Shown: one piece after another, positions 24,801-33,980 of the stretch
Layout: every line of letters begins with the position of its first letter
Position numbering within the stretch: position 1 is the stretch's first letter
DNA from: Brevibacillus formosus
GTDB lineage: Bacteria; Bacillota; Bacilli; Brevibacillales; Brevibacillaceae
NCBI RefSeq assembly: GCF_003013405.1
Contig: NZ_PXZL01000010.1
Span: forward strand, 1-64,000
Direction of reading: 5' to 3'
DNA length: 64,000 bases
Position numbers and translations under genes: made by a program
Notes under the pieces: model-generated
The model's input: the letters and a program-made list of their open reading frames with translations, nothing else
Told to the model about the DNA's origin: nothing
The model's database searches: none

Positions 24801-25532
24801 GGGCAGCTTCGTTACGAGGAAGAAAGGCTGCAACAAGCTATAGCAGGCCGTTCGTTTACGCAGGAAGAGCTCACCACTGCAAAAGAGGCGTGGGATCAAT
24901 GGGAGCAAGCCTTCCAGGAGGCGCAAAAGCAAGTCGCTGTCGCCAAAGAGCATGTGGATCGCATGGAAAAAAATCATGACAAATGGCAAGAGCTTCACAA
25001 AGAAATGATACAGCAGCAGGATGAGCAGAGCCGCTTGGAAGAGTTGAAAAAATTGTTCGAAGCCAAGGCGTTTGTCCAGTTCATTGCGGAGGAAAAACTG
25101 GTATCAATCGCAAGAGACGCTTCCTATCACCTGAAGCGGATGACCGCCAACCGTTACGGGCTGGAAATCGGCGACGAGGGCGAATTTGTTTTGCGGGATG
25201 AGGGAGCTGGAGGAATGCGCCGCCCGGTAAGCACATTGTCTGGCGGGGAAACATTCCTGACCTCGTTGTCGCTGGCTCTTGCCCTGTCGATGGAGATTCA
25301 AATGCGTGGCGGACGCCTGGAGTTTTTCTTCCTGGACGAAGGCTTTGGGACACTCGATCCGGAGCTTTTGGAAGTCGTTATGGATGCGCTTGAGCGACTG
25401 CGTATGGACGATTTCACCATCGGGGTCATTAGCCACGTACCGGAAATTCGTGTGCGCATGCCGCGTCGTCTGGTCGTGACACCAGCAGAACCGATGGGAA
25501 AAGGCAGCACGCTGCATCTGGAAATGGAGTAG
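21882..25532 (+). CDS. sbcC: exonuclease/ATPase subunit SbcC
   Basis: SMC-like Rad50 family ATPase, 1216 aa, GTG start overlapping the sbcD stop. The N-terminal Walker A GPTGSGKST lies near residues 36-44. Two long coiled coils are broken by the zinc hook CPVCGSEHHPHGH near residue 600, where two molecules dimerise through zinc. The C-terminal lobe has the signature STLSGGETFLTSLSLALALS near 1115 and Walker B FFFLDEGFGTLD near 1148. Gln/Glu-rich composition through the arms is typical of the family. Confidence 0.96.
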   Translation: MRPIRLKLAGMHSYREMQEVDFEMLCQAGLFGIFGPTGSGKSTILDAITLALYGQVVRLGGGNHPKEVLNQLEQRVFVSFTFELGTGDERKQYTVEREFGLDKKGNKRQPEVRLIQSGALTGEPDVVLESKATSATAAIEALIGLTLQDFTRAVVLPQGQFSRFLTLKGSERNEMLQRMFRLHIYGEKLSERVRHALEQVKEQMHRLQLESAALGDAGPEALELARQTWEEAAQKEQEFTQQKQELAGKLKELEQLNQWHQELLHVQAQLQQQEANEAEMASLTAKIREWESSIRLWPLLQQYERLDQEWHATGTALERSREQQESARLAVEEAEQAYQKVHAELAVQEPLLIQQKGRLVQAQEWEEELKAIREEWTGLEREWSEVSVALTNIEQQLEKDEAALKNWELAWADLQEQMKQVTISPEWRAQIAAAREAKQQWERDHAKVRELEKEQLAAQQQIQAATHTADEHKRSWEACANRLAQKREELAAPADSALMSEAEWEKARNVLADMKQIGRQWREVLQAFSSWQEKSQHIVEERKQLDERNEELARAVEASEALVKSQLAQRDELRQEWERWQQENMARFLRERLEEGKECPVCGSEHHPHGHQNHAKASEAGTEGDSLRARIKASEETLRTAEQEAGKTKEAWLAAKGALAAFDERLASVKAEQEQLEVRLEAIKAECRGYGQPWIVDSFEELLAVYQREEKELIAKQAERERLKAEREQLQQQLEALREEEAEKKRLMERSVLLLEQAQKAIDENKVRLDAAFTQEKQSREELDAKRHGLPIEEIEQRYEEIGKSDRRLAELQQVRSEKEALRGKLMMQVEAAKSRKVEGKSREAALKEKLEDRKRMWEQKHAQWLERTGGLTAQECLMRVEETLLSLRQAVTLAETKRKETAEARETVQNNLVKYSETLAILTRQRTEAHETLYQGLQETGLGTVEYVRERYAERDQLPQAQEQVEAYTRIAGQLRYEEERLQQAIAGRSFTQEELTTAKEAWDQWEQAFQEAQKQVAVAKEHVDRMEKNHDKWQELHKEMIQQQDEQSRLEELKKLFEAKAFVQFIAEEKLVSIARDASYHLKRMTANRYGLEIGDEGEFVLRDEGAGGMRRPVSTLSGGETFLTSLSLALALSMEIQMRGGRLEFFFLDEGFGTLDPELLEVVMDALERLRMDDFTIGVISHVPEIRVRMPRRLVVTPAEPMGKGSTLHLEME

Positions 25533-25547
25533 GGAAGGGGAAAAATC

Positions 25548-28500
25548 ATGGCAGTCCAATTTATACTGGGACGGGCAGGAACAGGGAAGACAGAATCGAT
25601 CCATCGGCAGATGCAAGCCCGGCTGCGGGAAAAGCCGTTGGGTTCGCCTATGATTTTGCTCGTTCCGGAACAGGCCAGCTTTCAGGAAGAGTATGCACTC
25701 GCCACACTGCCTGAGCTGGGCGGTGTGATGGGGACACAAGTGCTCAGCTTCGGTCGATTGGCTCACAGGCTCATGCAGGAGCTGGGCGATCTGACTACCG
25801 TGCCTGTTGACGATCTGGGTAAGCATATGGTTTTGCGCATGCTTTTGGAGCGGCACAAGGAAGAGCTGAACGTATTCGGGCGCTCGGCGACACAGCCTGG
25901 GTTTGCTGCTCAGCTCGGTCGCTTGATTAGTGAGTGCAAATCGTATGGGGTATCCTTCACCCATTCCGAGAATGTGGAATGGGGAGGAGCCAATCTCAAT
26001 CAAAAAATACATGACCTTCGCTTGATTATGAATGCGTACGAGGCTTACTTGTCAGAGGGATATTGCGATGCGGACGACATCCTGAACCGAGTGGCGACGA
26101 TGGTGCGTGATTCCATGTACATCAAGCAGGCTGAAATATTTATCGATGGCTTTACCGGGTTTACGAATCAAGAGCTGCGCTTGATCGAGCAGCTGATGCA
26201 GCACGCCAAGCAGGTGACGATTGCGCTGACGCTTGACCCGAATGAACGTGACGCTTCAGTGGATGAACTGGGGCTGTTCCACCCTACACTGCGAACGTAC
26301 CAAGCCTTGACACTGATGGCGCGTGAATCGGGTGTATCAATCGCCAAGCCGATTTTATTGACGGAGGCACAGCGATTCAACCGCAGTCCGTGGCTGCGTC
26401 AAGTCGAACAAGTGTATTTCCAATGGGGAGACCCGCCGATCCCGGATCAGCCCGGACGAGCGGACGAAGTGACGATGCTCTCAGCAGTAAACAGGCGTGC
26501 GGAGGTAGAGGCTGTGGCTTTGAAGCTCCTCGCGCTGTCGAGAGAAGAAGGGTATCGCTGGAAGGACATGGCGATTTTGCTTCGGGAAATCGGGACGTAC
26601 GCAGATGAGATTTCGGCTGTGTTTACCGAATACGGCATCCCGCACTTCTTGGACCAGAAGCGCTCCGTCATGCACCATCCCTTGGTGGAGCTGGTGCGAT
26701 CGGCATTGGAGGTCATTGTTACGAGGTGGCGGTACGACGCTGTTTTCCGCTGCTTGAAAACAGACCTGCTCCTTTTGGATATTACCGATGAGCATACAGC
26801 CCGGAAGGAAATCGACCGACTGGAAAACTACGTGCTGGCTCATGGTGTCTTTGGCTATCAATGGGCAGAAGAATCTGCTTGGCATTTCCGCGGGCAGGCA
26901 GGTGCCGAGGAAGATGCGCAAATTGATGAGTTGAGACGCAAATACGCAGCGCCGCTCCTGTCCTTTGAAAAAGAGATGAAGCAAGCAACGGGCAAAAACG
27001 TACAGGAAATGACCCTTGCCCTGTACAACCTTCTGATCGCGCTGGATGTGCCTAACAAGCTGGAGCACTGGCAGCGAAAGGCAGAAAATGACGGCGATCT
27101 CGATGCAGCACAGGTGCACGGACAAGTATGGACAGGATTGATCGAGCTGATGGATCAGGTCGTGGAGGTCATGGGCGACGAGAGCATGGACCTGGCGACA
27201 TTTGCCCGTGTGCTCGACAGCGGTCTGGAGACGATTGAATTGGGACTCGTACCCCCAGCGTTGGATCAGGTGCTGATCGGGGCAATGGAGCGCTCACGTC
27301 AACCAGATGTCAAAGCACTGTTTTTGCTTGGTGTAAACGAGGGCATTATTCCGTTGCGTCCAAAAGAAGAAGGAATTCTGGATGAGGCGGAACGTGAGCG
27401 ATTGGCTGAAATGGGCATGTCTCTGGCACCGAGTGCAAAGCAGCGGCTGATGGCTGAGCCTTACCTGTTGTACCAGGCGATGACGAGACCGTCGGAGAGG
27501 CTGATCCTGAGCTGTGCGTTGGCAGATGAAGAGGGCAAGGCCCTGTTGCCTTCCTCTGTGTTTACCCGCATCCGGGAAGTACTGCCGGATATCCCGCATC
27601 AGGTGTTTTACAATGAACCGACAGGGCAGCACGAGACAGATGCATTCCTGCTCGGACATCCGAGACGTGTGTTCCGCCACCTTTTGACGCTATTGCGATC
27701 GATGAAGAAAACAGGAGAGCTGCCAGACTTCTGGTGGGAGGTATACGACTGGTATATTCGCTCTTCTCCCGACGTCAAACGGGAGCAGTGGCTGTTGTCC
27801 GGCTTGCGTTACTTCAATCGACCGCAGGAGCTGGATTTGGAAACGAGCACGACCTTGTACGGCAAACAACTGAAAATGAGCGTATCTCGTCTGGAGCGGT
27901 TCCAGTCATGTCCGTTCTCGCATTTCTCTTCCCATGGTCTCAGATTGTCGGAGAGAACAATGTACAAGCTGGAGCGTTTCGATGTGGGAGAGCTGTTCCA
28001 TGCTTCACTCAAGCGAGCTGTTGAAAAAATGAACGAAGACAATCTGGAGTGGAGCAAGCTGACGGAAGACAATAGCATGCAGCTTGCAAACGTGGTTGTA
28101 GAAGAACTGGTCCCTGCGACTCGCAGCAGCATTTTGACAAGGACAGCCCGGTATCGTTATTTGTCCGGCAAGCTGAAGCGAGCAGTTGGCCGCGCGATTT
28201 ACGTACTCGGGGAGCATGCGAAGCGCAGCCGTTTTGCACCAGTAGGGCTGGAGGTTTCGTTTGGGCCGAATTCAGATTTGCCGGGATTGGCTTTAACGCT
28301 AGAAAATGGCGTGGAGCTTCAGTTAATTGGACGCATTGACCGCGTTGACCAATCACTGGATAGTGAGGTCCCGTATTTGCGCGTGATTGACTACAAGTCC
28401 AGTCCCAAGCAGCTGTCTCTTTCCGATGTGTGGAACGGTCTGAATTTGCAACTGCTCGTCTATCTCGACGTTGTCGTGGCAAATGCCGAGGAATGGCTGG

Positions 28501-29045
28501 GGAAAAAAGCCGAAATGGGTGGCGTTTTCTACTATCAGGTAGCCGATCCTTTTGTGACGGCAAAACGCTTGCTAACGGCTGACGAAGCGGCAAAGGAGCG
28601 GGCTAAGCGCTTGCGCATGAAAGGCTTGATGCTCGCAGACCCAGAGCTGGCTAGAATGATGGATGGCTATGTAGAGCAAGGGGCTTCAGAGCTGGTGCCA
28701 TTTGAAATCAAAAAGGACGGAACGCTCTCGTCGCGTTCATCCGTGGCAACAGCCGAGCAGTTCCAAGCCTTAACCTCCTATGTTCGCGATACTGTGAAGC
28801 AAATCAGTACGCGCATGACTAACGGGGAGATCCAGATCGCGCCGTACACAAACGGGACGATGACCGCTTGTGATTACTGTTCGTACAGGCCGGTATGCAA
28901 GTTCGACGGAGATGCCGGCGGGAATGAGCACCGACAGCTTGCCAAATGGAACAACAAGCAAATTTGGAGCATGCTGGCAGAGCAGCAGATGGCAGGAGAA
29001 GGAGGAATGACCGATGGCGGATCAACAGTTGCAGGCCAAGCCTGA
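25548..29045 (+). CDS. addB: ATP-dependent helicase/nuclease subunit B
   Basis: AddB, 1165 aa, partner of AddA in the AddAB double-strand-break resection enzyme. The N-terminal nucleotide site is GRAGTGKT (residues 8-15). The C-terminal nuclease domain contains VIDYKSS, and an Fe-S cluster is built from one Cys near 787 (CPFSHFS) and three near 1108-1117 (CDYCSYRPVC), the same spacing as in the B. subtilis protein. It follows sbcC by 15 nt and overlaps addA by 32 nt. Confidence 0.96.
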   Translation: MAVQFILGRAGTGKTESIHRQMQARLREKPLGSPMILLVPEQASFQEEYALATLPELGGVMGTQVLSFGRLAHRLMQELGDLTTVPVDDLGKHMVLRMLLERHKEELNVFGRSATQPGFAAQLGRLISECKSYGVSFTHSENVEWGGANLNQKIHDLRLIMNAYEAYLSEGYCDADDILNRVATMVRDSMYIKQAEIFIDGFTGFTNQELRLIEQLMQHAKQVTIALTLDPNERDASVDELGLFHPTLRTYQALTLMARESGVSIAKPILLTEAQRFNRSPWLRQVEQVYFQWGDPPIPDQPGRADEVTMLSAVNRRAEVEAVALKLLALSREEGYRWKDMAILLREIGTYADEISAVFTEYGIPHFLDQKRSVMHHPLVELVRSALEVIVTRWRYDAVFRCLKTDLLLLDITDEHTARKEIDRLENYVLAHGVFGYQWAEESAWHFRGQAGAEEDAQIDELRRKYAAPLLSFEKEMKQATGKNVQEMTLALYNLLIALDVPNKLEHWQRKAENDGDLDAAQVHGQVWTGLIELMDQVVEVMGDESMDLATFARVLDSGLETIELGLVPPALDQVLIGAMERSRQPDVKALFLLGVNEGIIPLRPKEEGILDEAERERLAEMGMSLAPSAKQRLMAEPYLLYQAMTRPSERLILSCALADEEGKALLPSSVFTRIREVLPDIPHQVFYNEPTGQHETDAFLLGHPRRVFRHLLTLLRSMKKTGELPDFWWEVYDWYIRSSPDVKREQWLLSGLRYFNRPQELDLETSTTLYGKQLKMSVSRLERFQSCPFSHFSSHGLRLSERTMYKLERFDVGELFHASLKRAVEKMNEDNLEWSKLTEDNSMQLANVVVEELVPATRSSILTRTARYRYLSGKLKRAVGRAIYVLGEHAKRSRFAPVGLEVSFGPNSDLPGLALTLENGVELQLIGRIDRVDQSLDSEVPYLRVIDYKSSPKQLSLSDVWNGLNLQLLVYLDVVVANAEEWLGKKAEMGGVFYYQVADPFVTAKRLLTADEAAKERAKRLRMKGLMLADPELARMMDGYVEQGASELVPFEIKKDGTLSSRSSVATAEQFQALTSYVRDTVKQISTRMTNGEIQIAPYTNGTMTACDYCSYRPVCKFDGDAGGNEHRQLAKWNNKQIWSMLAEQQMAGEGGMTDGGSTVAGQA

Positions 29046-32000
29046 ACAATGGACGGACGAGCAATGGCAAGCGATTATCCAGCGCGGGAATAATCTCCTG
29101 GTGGCAGCTGCGGCAGGCTCTGGGAAAACCTCAGTCCTGGTTGAGCGGATTATCCGACGCATCTTGGACGAGAAGGACCCGGTTGGAGTCGATCAGCTGT
29201 TGGTGGTTACCTTTACCAATGCGGCAGCGGCAGAGATGCGTCACCGGATCGGTGATGCATTGCGAAAAGCATTGAAAGATGACCCGCACTCTTCACATCT
29301 GCGTCGACAACTGGCACTGCTCCAGCGGGCGACGATTACGACACTTCACTCGTTTTGCTTGGGGATTTTGCGCCAGTATTACTATCTGATTGAACTCGAT
29401 CCTGATTTTCGCATTGCCGATCAGATGGAAGGAGAGCTTTTGCGACAGGATGTCTTGGAGGAACAGCTGGAGAGCTGGTATGAGAATGACGCGGATTTTC
29501 ATGCATTAGCTGATGTGATGCTGGACGGTCAGGACGATCATGCTCTTACCATACTGCTACTCAGGCTGTATGAGTTTTCGCGCAGTCATCCGGCACCAGA
29601 ACAATGGCTCGGGGAAGCGGCTGGAATGTTTGCGGTTCACGATAAAAACGGTCTGGACGGGCTGGAGTGGACGAGAAGCGTACTGCGTTCTGTGGAGCTG
29701 GCACTCGGTGGAATGACCGCTAAGATTCGCAGGGCAGTTCTACTGGCTGGCTCACCGGAAGGACCTGCTGGCTATTTGCCTTTGCTTGAGGCGGAAGCGG
29801 CTGCCCTGCAACGTGCAGGAGCGGCTTGCAGAGATGGTTGGGAAGCGACCGTCGAAGCGGTTCGAGGGGTTGTATTTGCCAAGCTGCCTCCAGTGAAAGG
29901 CACAGATCCGCTCGTGAAGGAACAGGTGCAAGACCTGCGAAACAGTGTGAAAAAGGAACTGGCCGAGCAAATCGAGCAATACTTTTCTACGACAGCCGAG
30001 CAGTACGTCGCGGATTTGCAGCGGATTGCTCCTCACATGCAGACATTGGCCAGGCTGGTGACAGCATTTTCGGATGCGTTTCAATTGGAGAAGCGATCGC
30101 GTGGGTTGGTCGACTTTGGCGACTTGGAGCATCTGGCTCTGCGCGTTCTAACCGAAACGAATGAGTCAGGGGAGACTGTTCCTTCGTCAATCTCCACGCA
30201 ATTGCGCGAACAGTTCGCTGAAGTGCTGGTAGACGAATACCAGGATATCAACCTCGTGCAGGAGACAATCCTGCAAATGGTTTCCCGAGACGGAGCGAAT
30301 GGTCAGCCAGCGAATCGCTTCATGGTAGGGGATGTGAAGCAGAGTATTTATCGATTCCGCTTGGCAGAGCCGAAGCTGTTTCTCGAAAAATATGTGACGT
30401 ATCAAAAAGATGGTGATGCTGATGAGGCTAGCATCGGTCGGCGTATCGATCTGGCGGCGAATTTCCGCAGTAGAAGGGAAGTCGTAGATGCCGTTAACTT
30501 TTTGTTTCGCCAGATCATGTCTCACGGGGTAGGTGAGATTGGTTATGATCCTTCGGCGGAGCTGATCAACCGCGCTTCTTATCCTGAAGCACAGCCGAAC
30601 CGTTTGCAGGCAGAGATGCATTTGATCGACCGGAATACAACGATAGCAGAAGAAGGTCAGGCGGTAGCTGCAGAGGGGACAGATGAGGGTGAAGCAGGTA
30701 TTCCCGAGGGAGAGTCCGTAGAGGAAGCGAGTGTTGCACAGCTGGAAGCTCGACTAATCGCCAGCCGTATTCGTCGGTGGATGGAGCCGGGCGAGGGAGA
30801 AGAGCCACTGCTCGTTTTCGATAAAAAGGCTGGGGGAATGCGCCCGCTGGCCTATCGCGATATCGTTATTTTGCTTCGTGCGACCTCAGGCTGGGGGCAG
30901 ACGATGCAAGAGGAGCTGCACGCGGCAGGAATTCCCGTGTATGCCGAGCAGACTGCGGGTTATTTCGCGGCGACTGAGGTAGAAACGATGCTTTCCTTGC
31001 TGCGTGTCATTGACAACCCGCTCCAAGACATTCCATTGGCAGCTGTATTGCGGTCTCCCATCGTCGGCTTGCGGGAGGAGCAGCTTGCTCAAATCCGCAT
31101 TCACTACTCGACAGGGCCATTTCATCAAGCTGTTCTCCAATATGCAGAGGAACGCCCGCCCCAAGAGTCGTGGGAGAGAAGGCTGCGACAGTTTTTTTGC
31201 CGATTGGATCTATGGCGGACAGAGGCTCGCAGAGGTGCTTTATCGGAGCTGCTGACGATGCTGTACCGGGAGACAGGCTATCTCGATTATGTGGCGGCTC
31301 TGGAAAACGGTCAGCAGAGACAGGCCAACTTGCGTGCGCTCTATGATCGGGCGAGACAATACGAAGCTGGTTCCTATCGTGGCTTGTTCCGCTTTTTGCG
31401 CTTTGTTGACCGTCTGCAAGAAGCGGGCAATGATATGGGCGAAGCAAGAACCATCGGGGAAAACGAGGATGTCGTACGCATCATGACGATCCACAAAAGT
31501 AAGGGGCTCGAGTTCCCGGTTGTTTTTGTGGCGGGCATGGGCAAGCAGTTTAATACGATGGATTTGAAGAGCCAGTTTTTGCTGCATAAAGATTTGGGCT
31601 TTGGCCCGATGGCGGTCGAGCCCTCCATGCAGCTGCGCTATCCGAGTCTGGCTGCGCTGGGCATCCGGCAAAAGCTGCGTCGGGATATGCTGGCAGAGGA
31701 AATGCGTGTGCTTTATGTGGCTTTGACGCGTGCACGCGAGAAGCTCATTCTTGTCGGTTCATCCAAGGATCTCGCCAAAAGTATGACAGACTGGGGGAGA
31801 CAGGATGACAGCGAGCGGCTCAGTGACGAAGACTTGATTCAGGCAAAGGGATACCTGGATTGGGTGGGGCGTGCGATGCTGCGACATCCTGGTGCAGGAT
31901 CGCTGCGGGCATATCCAGAGCAGCAAGGCTCGGGAGAAGTCGTAAGAGTCAGAAGTGTGCCGGATGATTCGGTTTGGTCGTTTCACTTCTATCAGGCAGA

Positions 32001-32841
32001 TGAGCTCCGTGCCCAAGGAGAGTCAACCAACGACGAGGTGTCTCTGTGGGAGCGCATGACCAGACGAGAGGCGATCGCGGAACGACCGTCTGATGACGCT
32101 TTGCGAGAGATTGTCGACAGGCGTTTAGGATGGCAGGACCCGCATCCAATTGCGCCACGCGTAGCTGCGAAATGGAGTGTCAGCGAACTCAAGCGACATG
32201 CCAAAGTCAGCAAAGGCGGACAGCCGCTCACGCTGCCGTCCATTACGGAAAAGCCAAAGTTTTTGTCTGAGCAAAAATCCAATCGACTGACAGCAGCAGA
32301 AAAAGGGACAATTACGCACTTAGTGTTCCAGCATCTCGATTTGAAACGTCCGCTGGATGAAGCGGATATTCGGGAGCAGGTGACGGCACTCGCGGCACGC
32401 CGCTTTTTAACTGACGAGCAGGTACAAGCAGTAGATGTTTCGCAGATTGCCCGATTCTTCGCTGATCCTTTAGGGCAGCGAATGAAGGCGGCAGCGGTCG
32501 TGCATCGTGAATTGCCATTTACCCTCGTGTTGCCTGCTTATGAAGTAGAAGCGGAGTTGGGTGAAGAGAGCGACGAGAAGGTTGTCGTCCAAGGGGTCAT
32601 TGATTGCCTGTTGGAAGAGCAGGATGGAAGTCTCGTCCTGATCGACTTCAAGACAGATTGGATGGCAAAAGAGGCCAGTGCCGCAGCCATCGAAGAGATG
32701 AAAAGAAGATACGAAGGCCAGATCAGGCTATACGTTCGGGCGATCAAGCAGATCATCAAGCCAAAAGGGAACGTGTCTAGTTATCTTTACTTACTCTCAG
32801 GTGGATTCTCTTTATCGTTTTCGGATGAAAGCATGGATTAG
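29014..32841 (+). CDS. addA: ATP-dependent helicase/nuclease subunit A
   Basis: AddA, 1275 aa: UvrD-type helicase plus RecB-type nuclease. Walker A AAAGSGKTSVL lies near residues 31-41, motif II VDEYQD near 406, motif VI VALTRARE near 905-912, and the nuclease motif LIDFKTDW near 1208. An acidic insert (AEEGQAVAAEGTDEGEAG...) near residues 545-570 is likely a flexible loop. The start lies inside the end of addB, so expression is coupled. Last gene of the sbcD-sbcC-addB-addA run. Confidence 0.96.
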   Translation: MADQQLQAKPEQWTDEQWQAIIQRGNNLLVAAAAGSGKTSVLVERIIRRILDEKDPVGVDQLLVVTFTNAAAAEMRHRIGDALRKALKDDPHSSHLRRQLALLQRATITTLHSFCLGILRQYYYLIELDPDFRIADQMEGELLRQDVLEEQLESWYENDADFHALADVMLDGQDDHALTILLLRLYEFSRSHPAPEQWLGEAAGMFAVHDKNGLDGLEWTRSVLRSVELALGGMTAKIRRAVLLAGSPEGPAGYLPLLEAEAAALQRAGAACRDGWEATVEAVRGVVFAKLPPVKGTDPLVKEQVQDLRNSVKKELAEQIEQYFSTTAEQYVADLQRIAPHMQTLARLVTAFSDAFQLEKRSRGLVDFGDLEHLALRVLTETNESGETVPSSISTQLREQFAEVLVDEYQDINLVQETILQMVSRDGANGQPANRFMVGDVKQSIYRFRLAEPKLFLEKYVTYQKDGDADEASIGRRIDLAANFRSRREVVDAVNFLFRQIMSHGVGEIGYDPSAELINRASYPEAQPNRLQAEMHLIDRNTTIAEEGQAVAAEGTDEGEAGIPEGESVEEASVAQLEARLIASRIRRWMEPGEGEEPLLVFDKKAGGMRPLAYRDIVILLRATSGWGQTMQEELHAAGIPVYAEQTAGYFAATEVETMLSLLRVIDNPLQDIPLAAVLRSPIVGLREEQLAQIRIHYSTGPFHQAVLQYAEERPPQESWERRLRQFFCRLDLWRTEARRGALSELLTMLYRETGYLDYVAALENGQQRQANLRALYDRARQYEAGSYRGLFRFLRFVDRLQEAGNDMGEARTIGENEDVVRIMTIHKSKGLEFPVVFVAGMGKQFNTMDLKSQFLLHKDLGFGPMAVEPSMQLRYPSLAALGIRQKLRRDMLAEEMRVLYVALTRAREKLILVGSSKDLAKSMTDWGRQDDSERLSDEDLIQAKGYLDWVGRAMLRHPGAGSLRAYPEQQGSGEVVRVRSVPDDSVWSFHFYQADELRAQGESTNDEVSLWERMTRREAIAERPSDDALREIVDRRLGWQDPHPIAPRVAAKWSVSELKRHAKVSKGGQPLTLPSITEKPKFLSEQKSNRLTAAEKGTITHLVFQHLDLKRPLDEADIREQVTALAARRFLTDEQVQAVDVSQIARFFADPLGQRMKAAAVVHRELPFTLVLPAYEVEAELGEESDEKVVVQGVIDCLLEEQDGSLVLIDFKTDWMAKEASAAAIEEMKRRYEGQIRLYVRAIKQIIKPKGNVSSYLYLLSGGFSLSFSDESMD

Positions 32842-32848
32842 TATGTTG

Positions 32849-32882
32849 GACCGTCAGGGGTAATAGCTCTGGCGGTCTTTTT
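32849..32882 (+). terminator. terminator after addA
   Basis: GACCGTCAG (32849-32857) pairs with CTGGCGGTC (32869-32877, one T-G wobble), followed by TTTTT. Confidence 0.85.
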
Positions 32883-32890
32883 GTTTATTA

Positions 32891-33127
32891 GAGCTGCTGT
32901 GGTGGGGGAAGAAGCGCATTTCCAGTCTACGCTTCGGCCTACGCCCTGCAAGGGGGATTGACTGTCCGCTCCGGAATAAATGGCGGGAGCGCTTCAAACG
33001 TAGAAGTTTCGAGGAGGTAGTCCATAAGTGAAGCTTAAATTCCCCGCCATTTATTCCGGAGCTGAGGTGGGCTCCAGAGGCGCTTTGACTGGAAATGCGC
33101 TTCTTCCTACGCTGCTTTGGCTAAAAA
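32891..33127 (+). repeat. structured intergenic repeat, copy 3
   Basis: Best-preserved copy: perfect 21-base basal stem (32907-32927 with 33087-33107) and perfect 20-base central stem (32968-32987 with 33043-33062), plus CCCT-GCAA-GGGG at 32944-32955. The central stem differs from copy 2 at three positions, each changed on both arms so that pairing is kept. It starts eight bases after the T run of the addA terminator. Confidence 0.88.
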
Positions 33128-33318
33128 GAATTTAAGGAAGCTACTTTGAACTGACCAACCAATATGATCTAAAAGCCCGAAGAGGATCAACACTATACGA
33201 AAGCCCTGTCACATGTTTGGAAGGAGACCGCCCGAACGAAGAGAGGATACAGACGACTGGAAAACATGATGACTGGGATTCACCCGACCACTACGGTTAG
33301 AAGACCACCACTAATGGT
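33128..33318. other. intergenic stretch without an identifiable gene
   Basis: Purine-rich sequence between repeat copy 3 and the next promoter. A 55-codon open stretch (33136-33300, plus) ends in a hydrophilic, protein-like tail but has no ATG, GTG or TTG start with a ribosome site at its beginning. I see no RNA gene or repeat in it. Confidence 0.4.
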
Positions 33319-33348
33319 TTTACCAAACAAGAACGTACGTGCTATAAT
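33319..33348 (+). promoter_or_regulatory. promoter of the DinB-family gene
   Basis: TTTACC (33319-33324) and perfect TATAAT (33343-33348), 18-base spacer, about 50 bases before the start codon. Confidence 0.6.
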
Positions 33349-33398
33349 CATTTAAAATTTTCCTAATCTACATAATCATCATACAAAGGGTGAACTCG

Positions 33399-33866
33399 AT
33401 GAAGATGTTTTTCCAGTATAACTGGCAGGTACGGGACGAGTGGATGGAATGGTGTAAGCAGCTTCCACCAGAAGAATTGCTGCGCGAGCGTACAGGTGGG
33501 GCTGGCACGATTTTGTACACCTTGTTTCACATTGCTGACGTCGAGTATAGCTGGCTTCGGGGTGTGCAAGGAAAGCCGGATGTTCAGGTGGCATACGAAG
33601 CATACAAGACGCTGGAAAAAGTAAAAGAGCTATCAGATGCCTGGCGCGTAGAATTGCGTGATTTCATCGAGAATTGGTCAGACGAGATGGAGAACGAATC
33701 AGTAAAGGTCGCCTGGGATGATGAACTATACACAAAGGGCGAGCTGCTTCGCCATGTCATCGCCCACGAGATTCATCACATGGGGCAGTTGTCTGTTTGG
33801 GCAAGAGAGCTCGGGATTGCTCCCGTTTCCGCCAATGTAATTGGGCGCGGATTAACGCGCAGGTAG
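33399..33866 (+). CDS. DinB-fold metal-binding protein
   Basis: 155 aa four-helix-bundle protein. Start ATG 33399 has AAAGGGTGA upstream. The DinB/YfiT metal triad is visible as His44 in LYTLFHIADVEY and the C-terminal pair in RHVIAHEIHHMGQL. Members are often bacillithiol-dependent transferases or stress-induced proteins; here neither substrate nor inducer can be read. The gene has its own promoter, and the next gene starts 114 nt downstream. Confidence 0.85.
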   Translation: MKMFFQYNWQVRDEWMEWCKQLPPEELLRERTGGAGTILYTLFHIADVEYSWLRGVQGKPDVQVAYEAYKTLEKVKELSDAWRVELRDFIENWSDEMENESVKVAWDDELYTKGELLRHVIAHEIHHMGQLSVWARELGIAPVSANVIGRGLTRR

Positions 33867-33980
33867 CCCTGACAAACCTCGATCCAAGCTGTGTCTGTGC
33901 ATAATTTTCCTCCATACGGATCATACTCCAACTGTTTTCAATCACATTTGGAAGTGAATGACCCGCTTGGGAGGTCGCAC

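Noticed and set aside
33250-33340. Possible T-box or riboswitch leader before the DinB gene
   Set aside because: No T-box sequence, no antiterminator/terminator pair, and the promoter lies downstream of this stretch.
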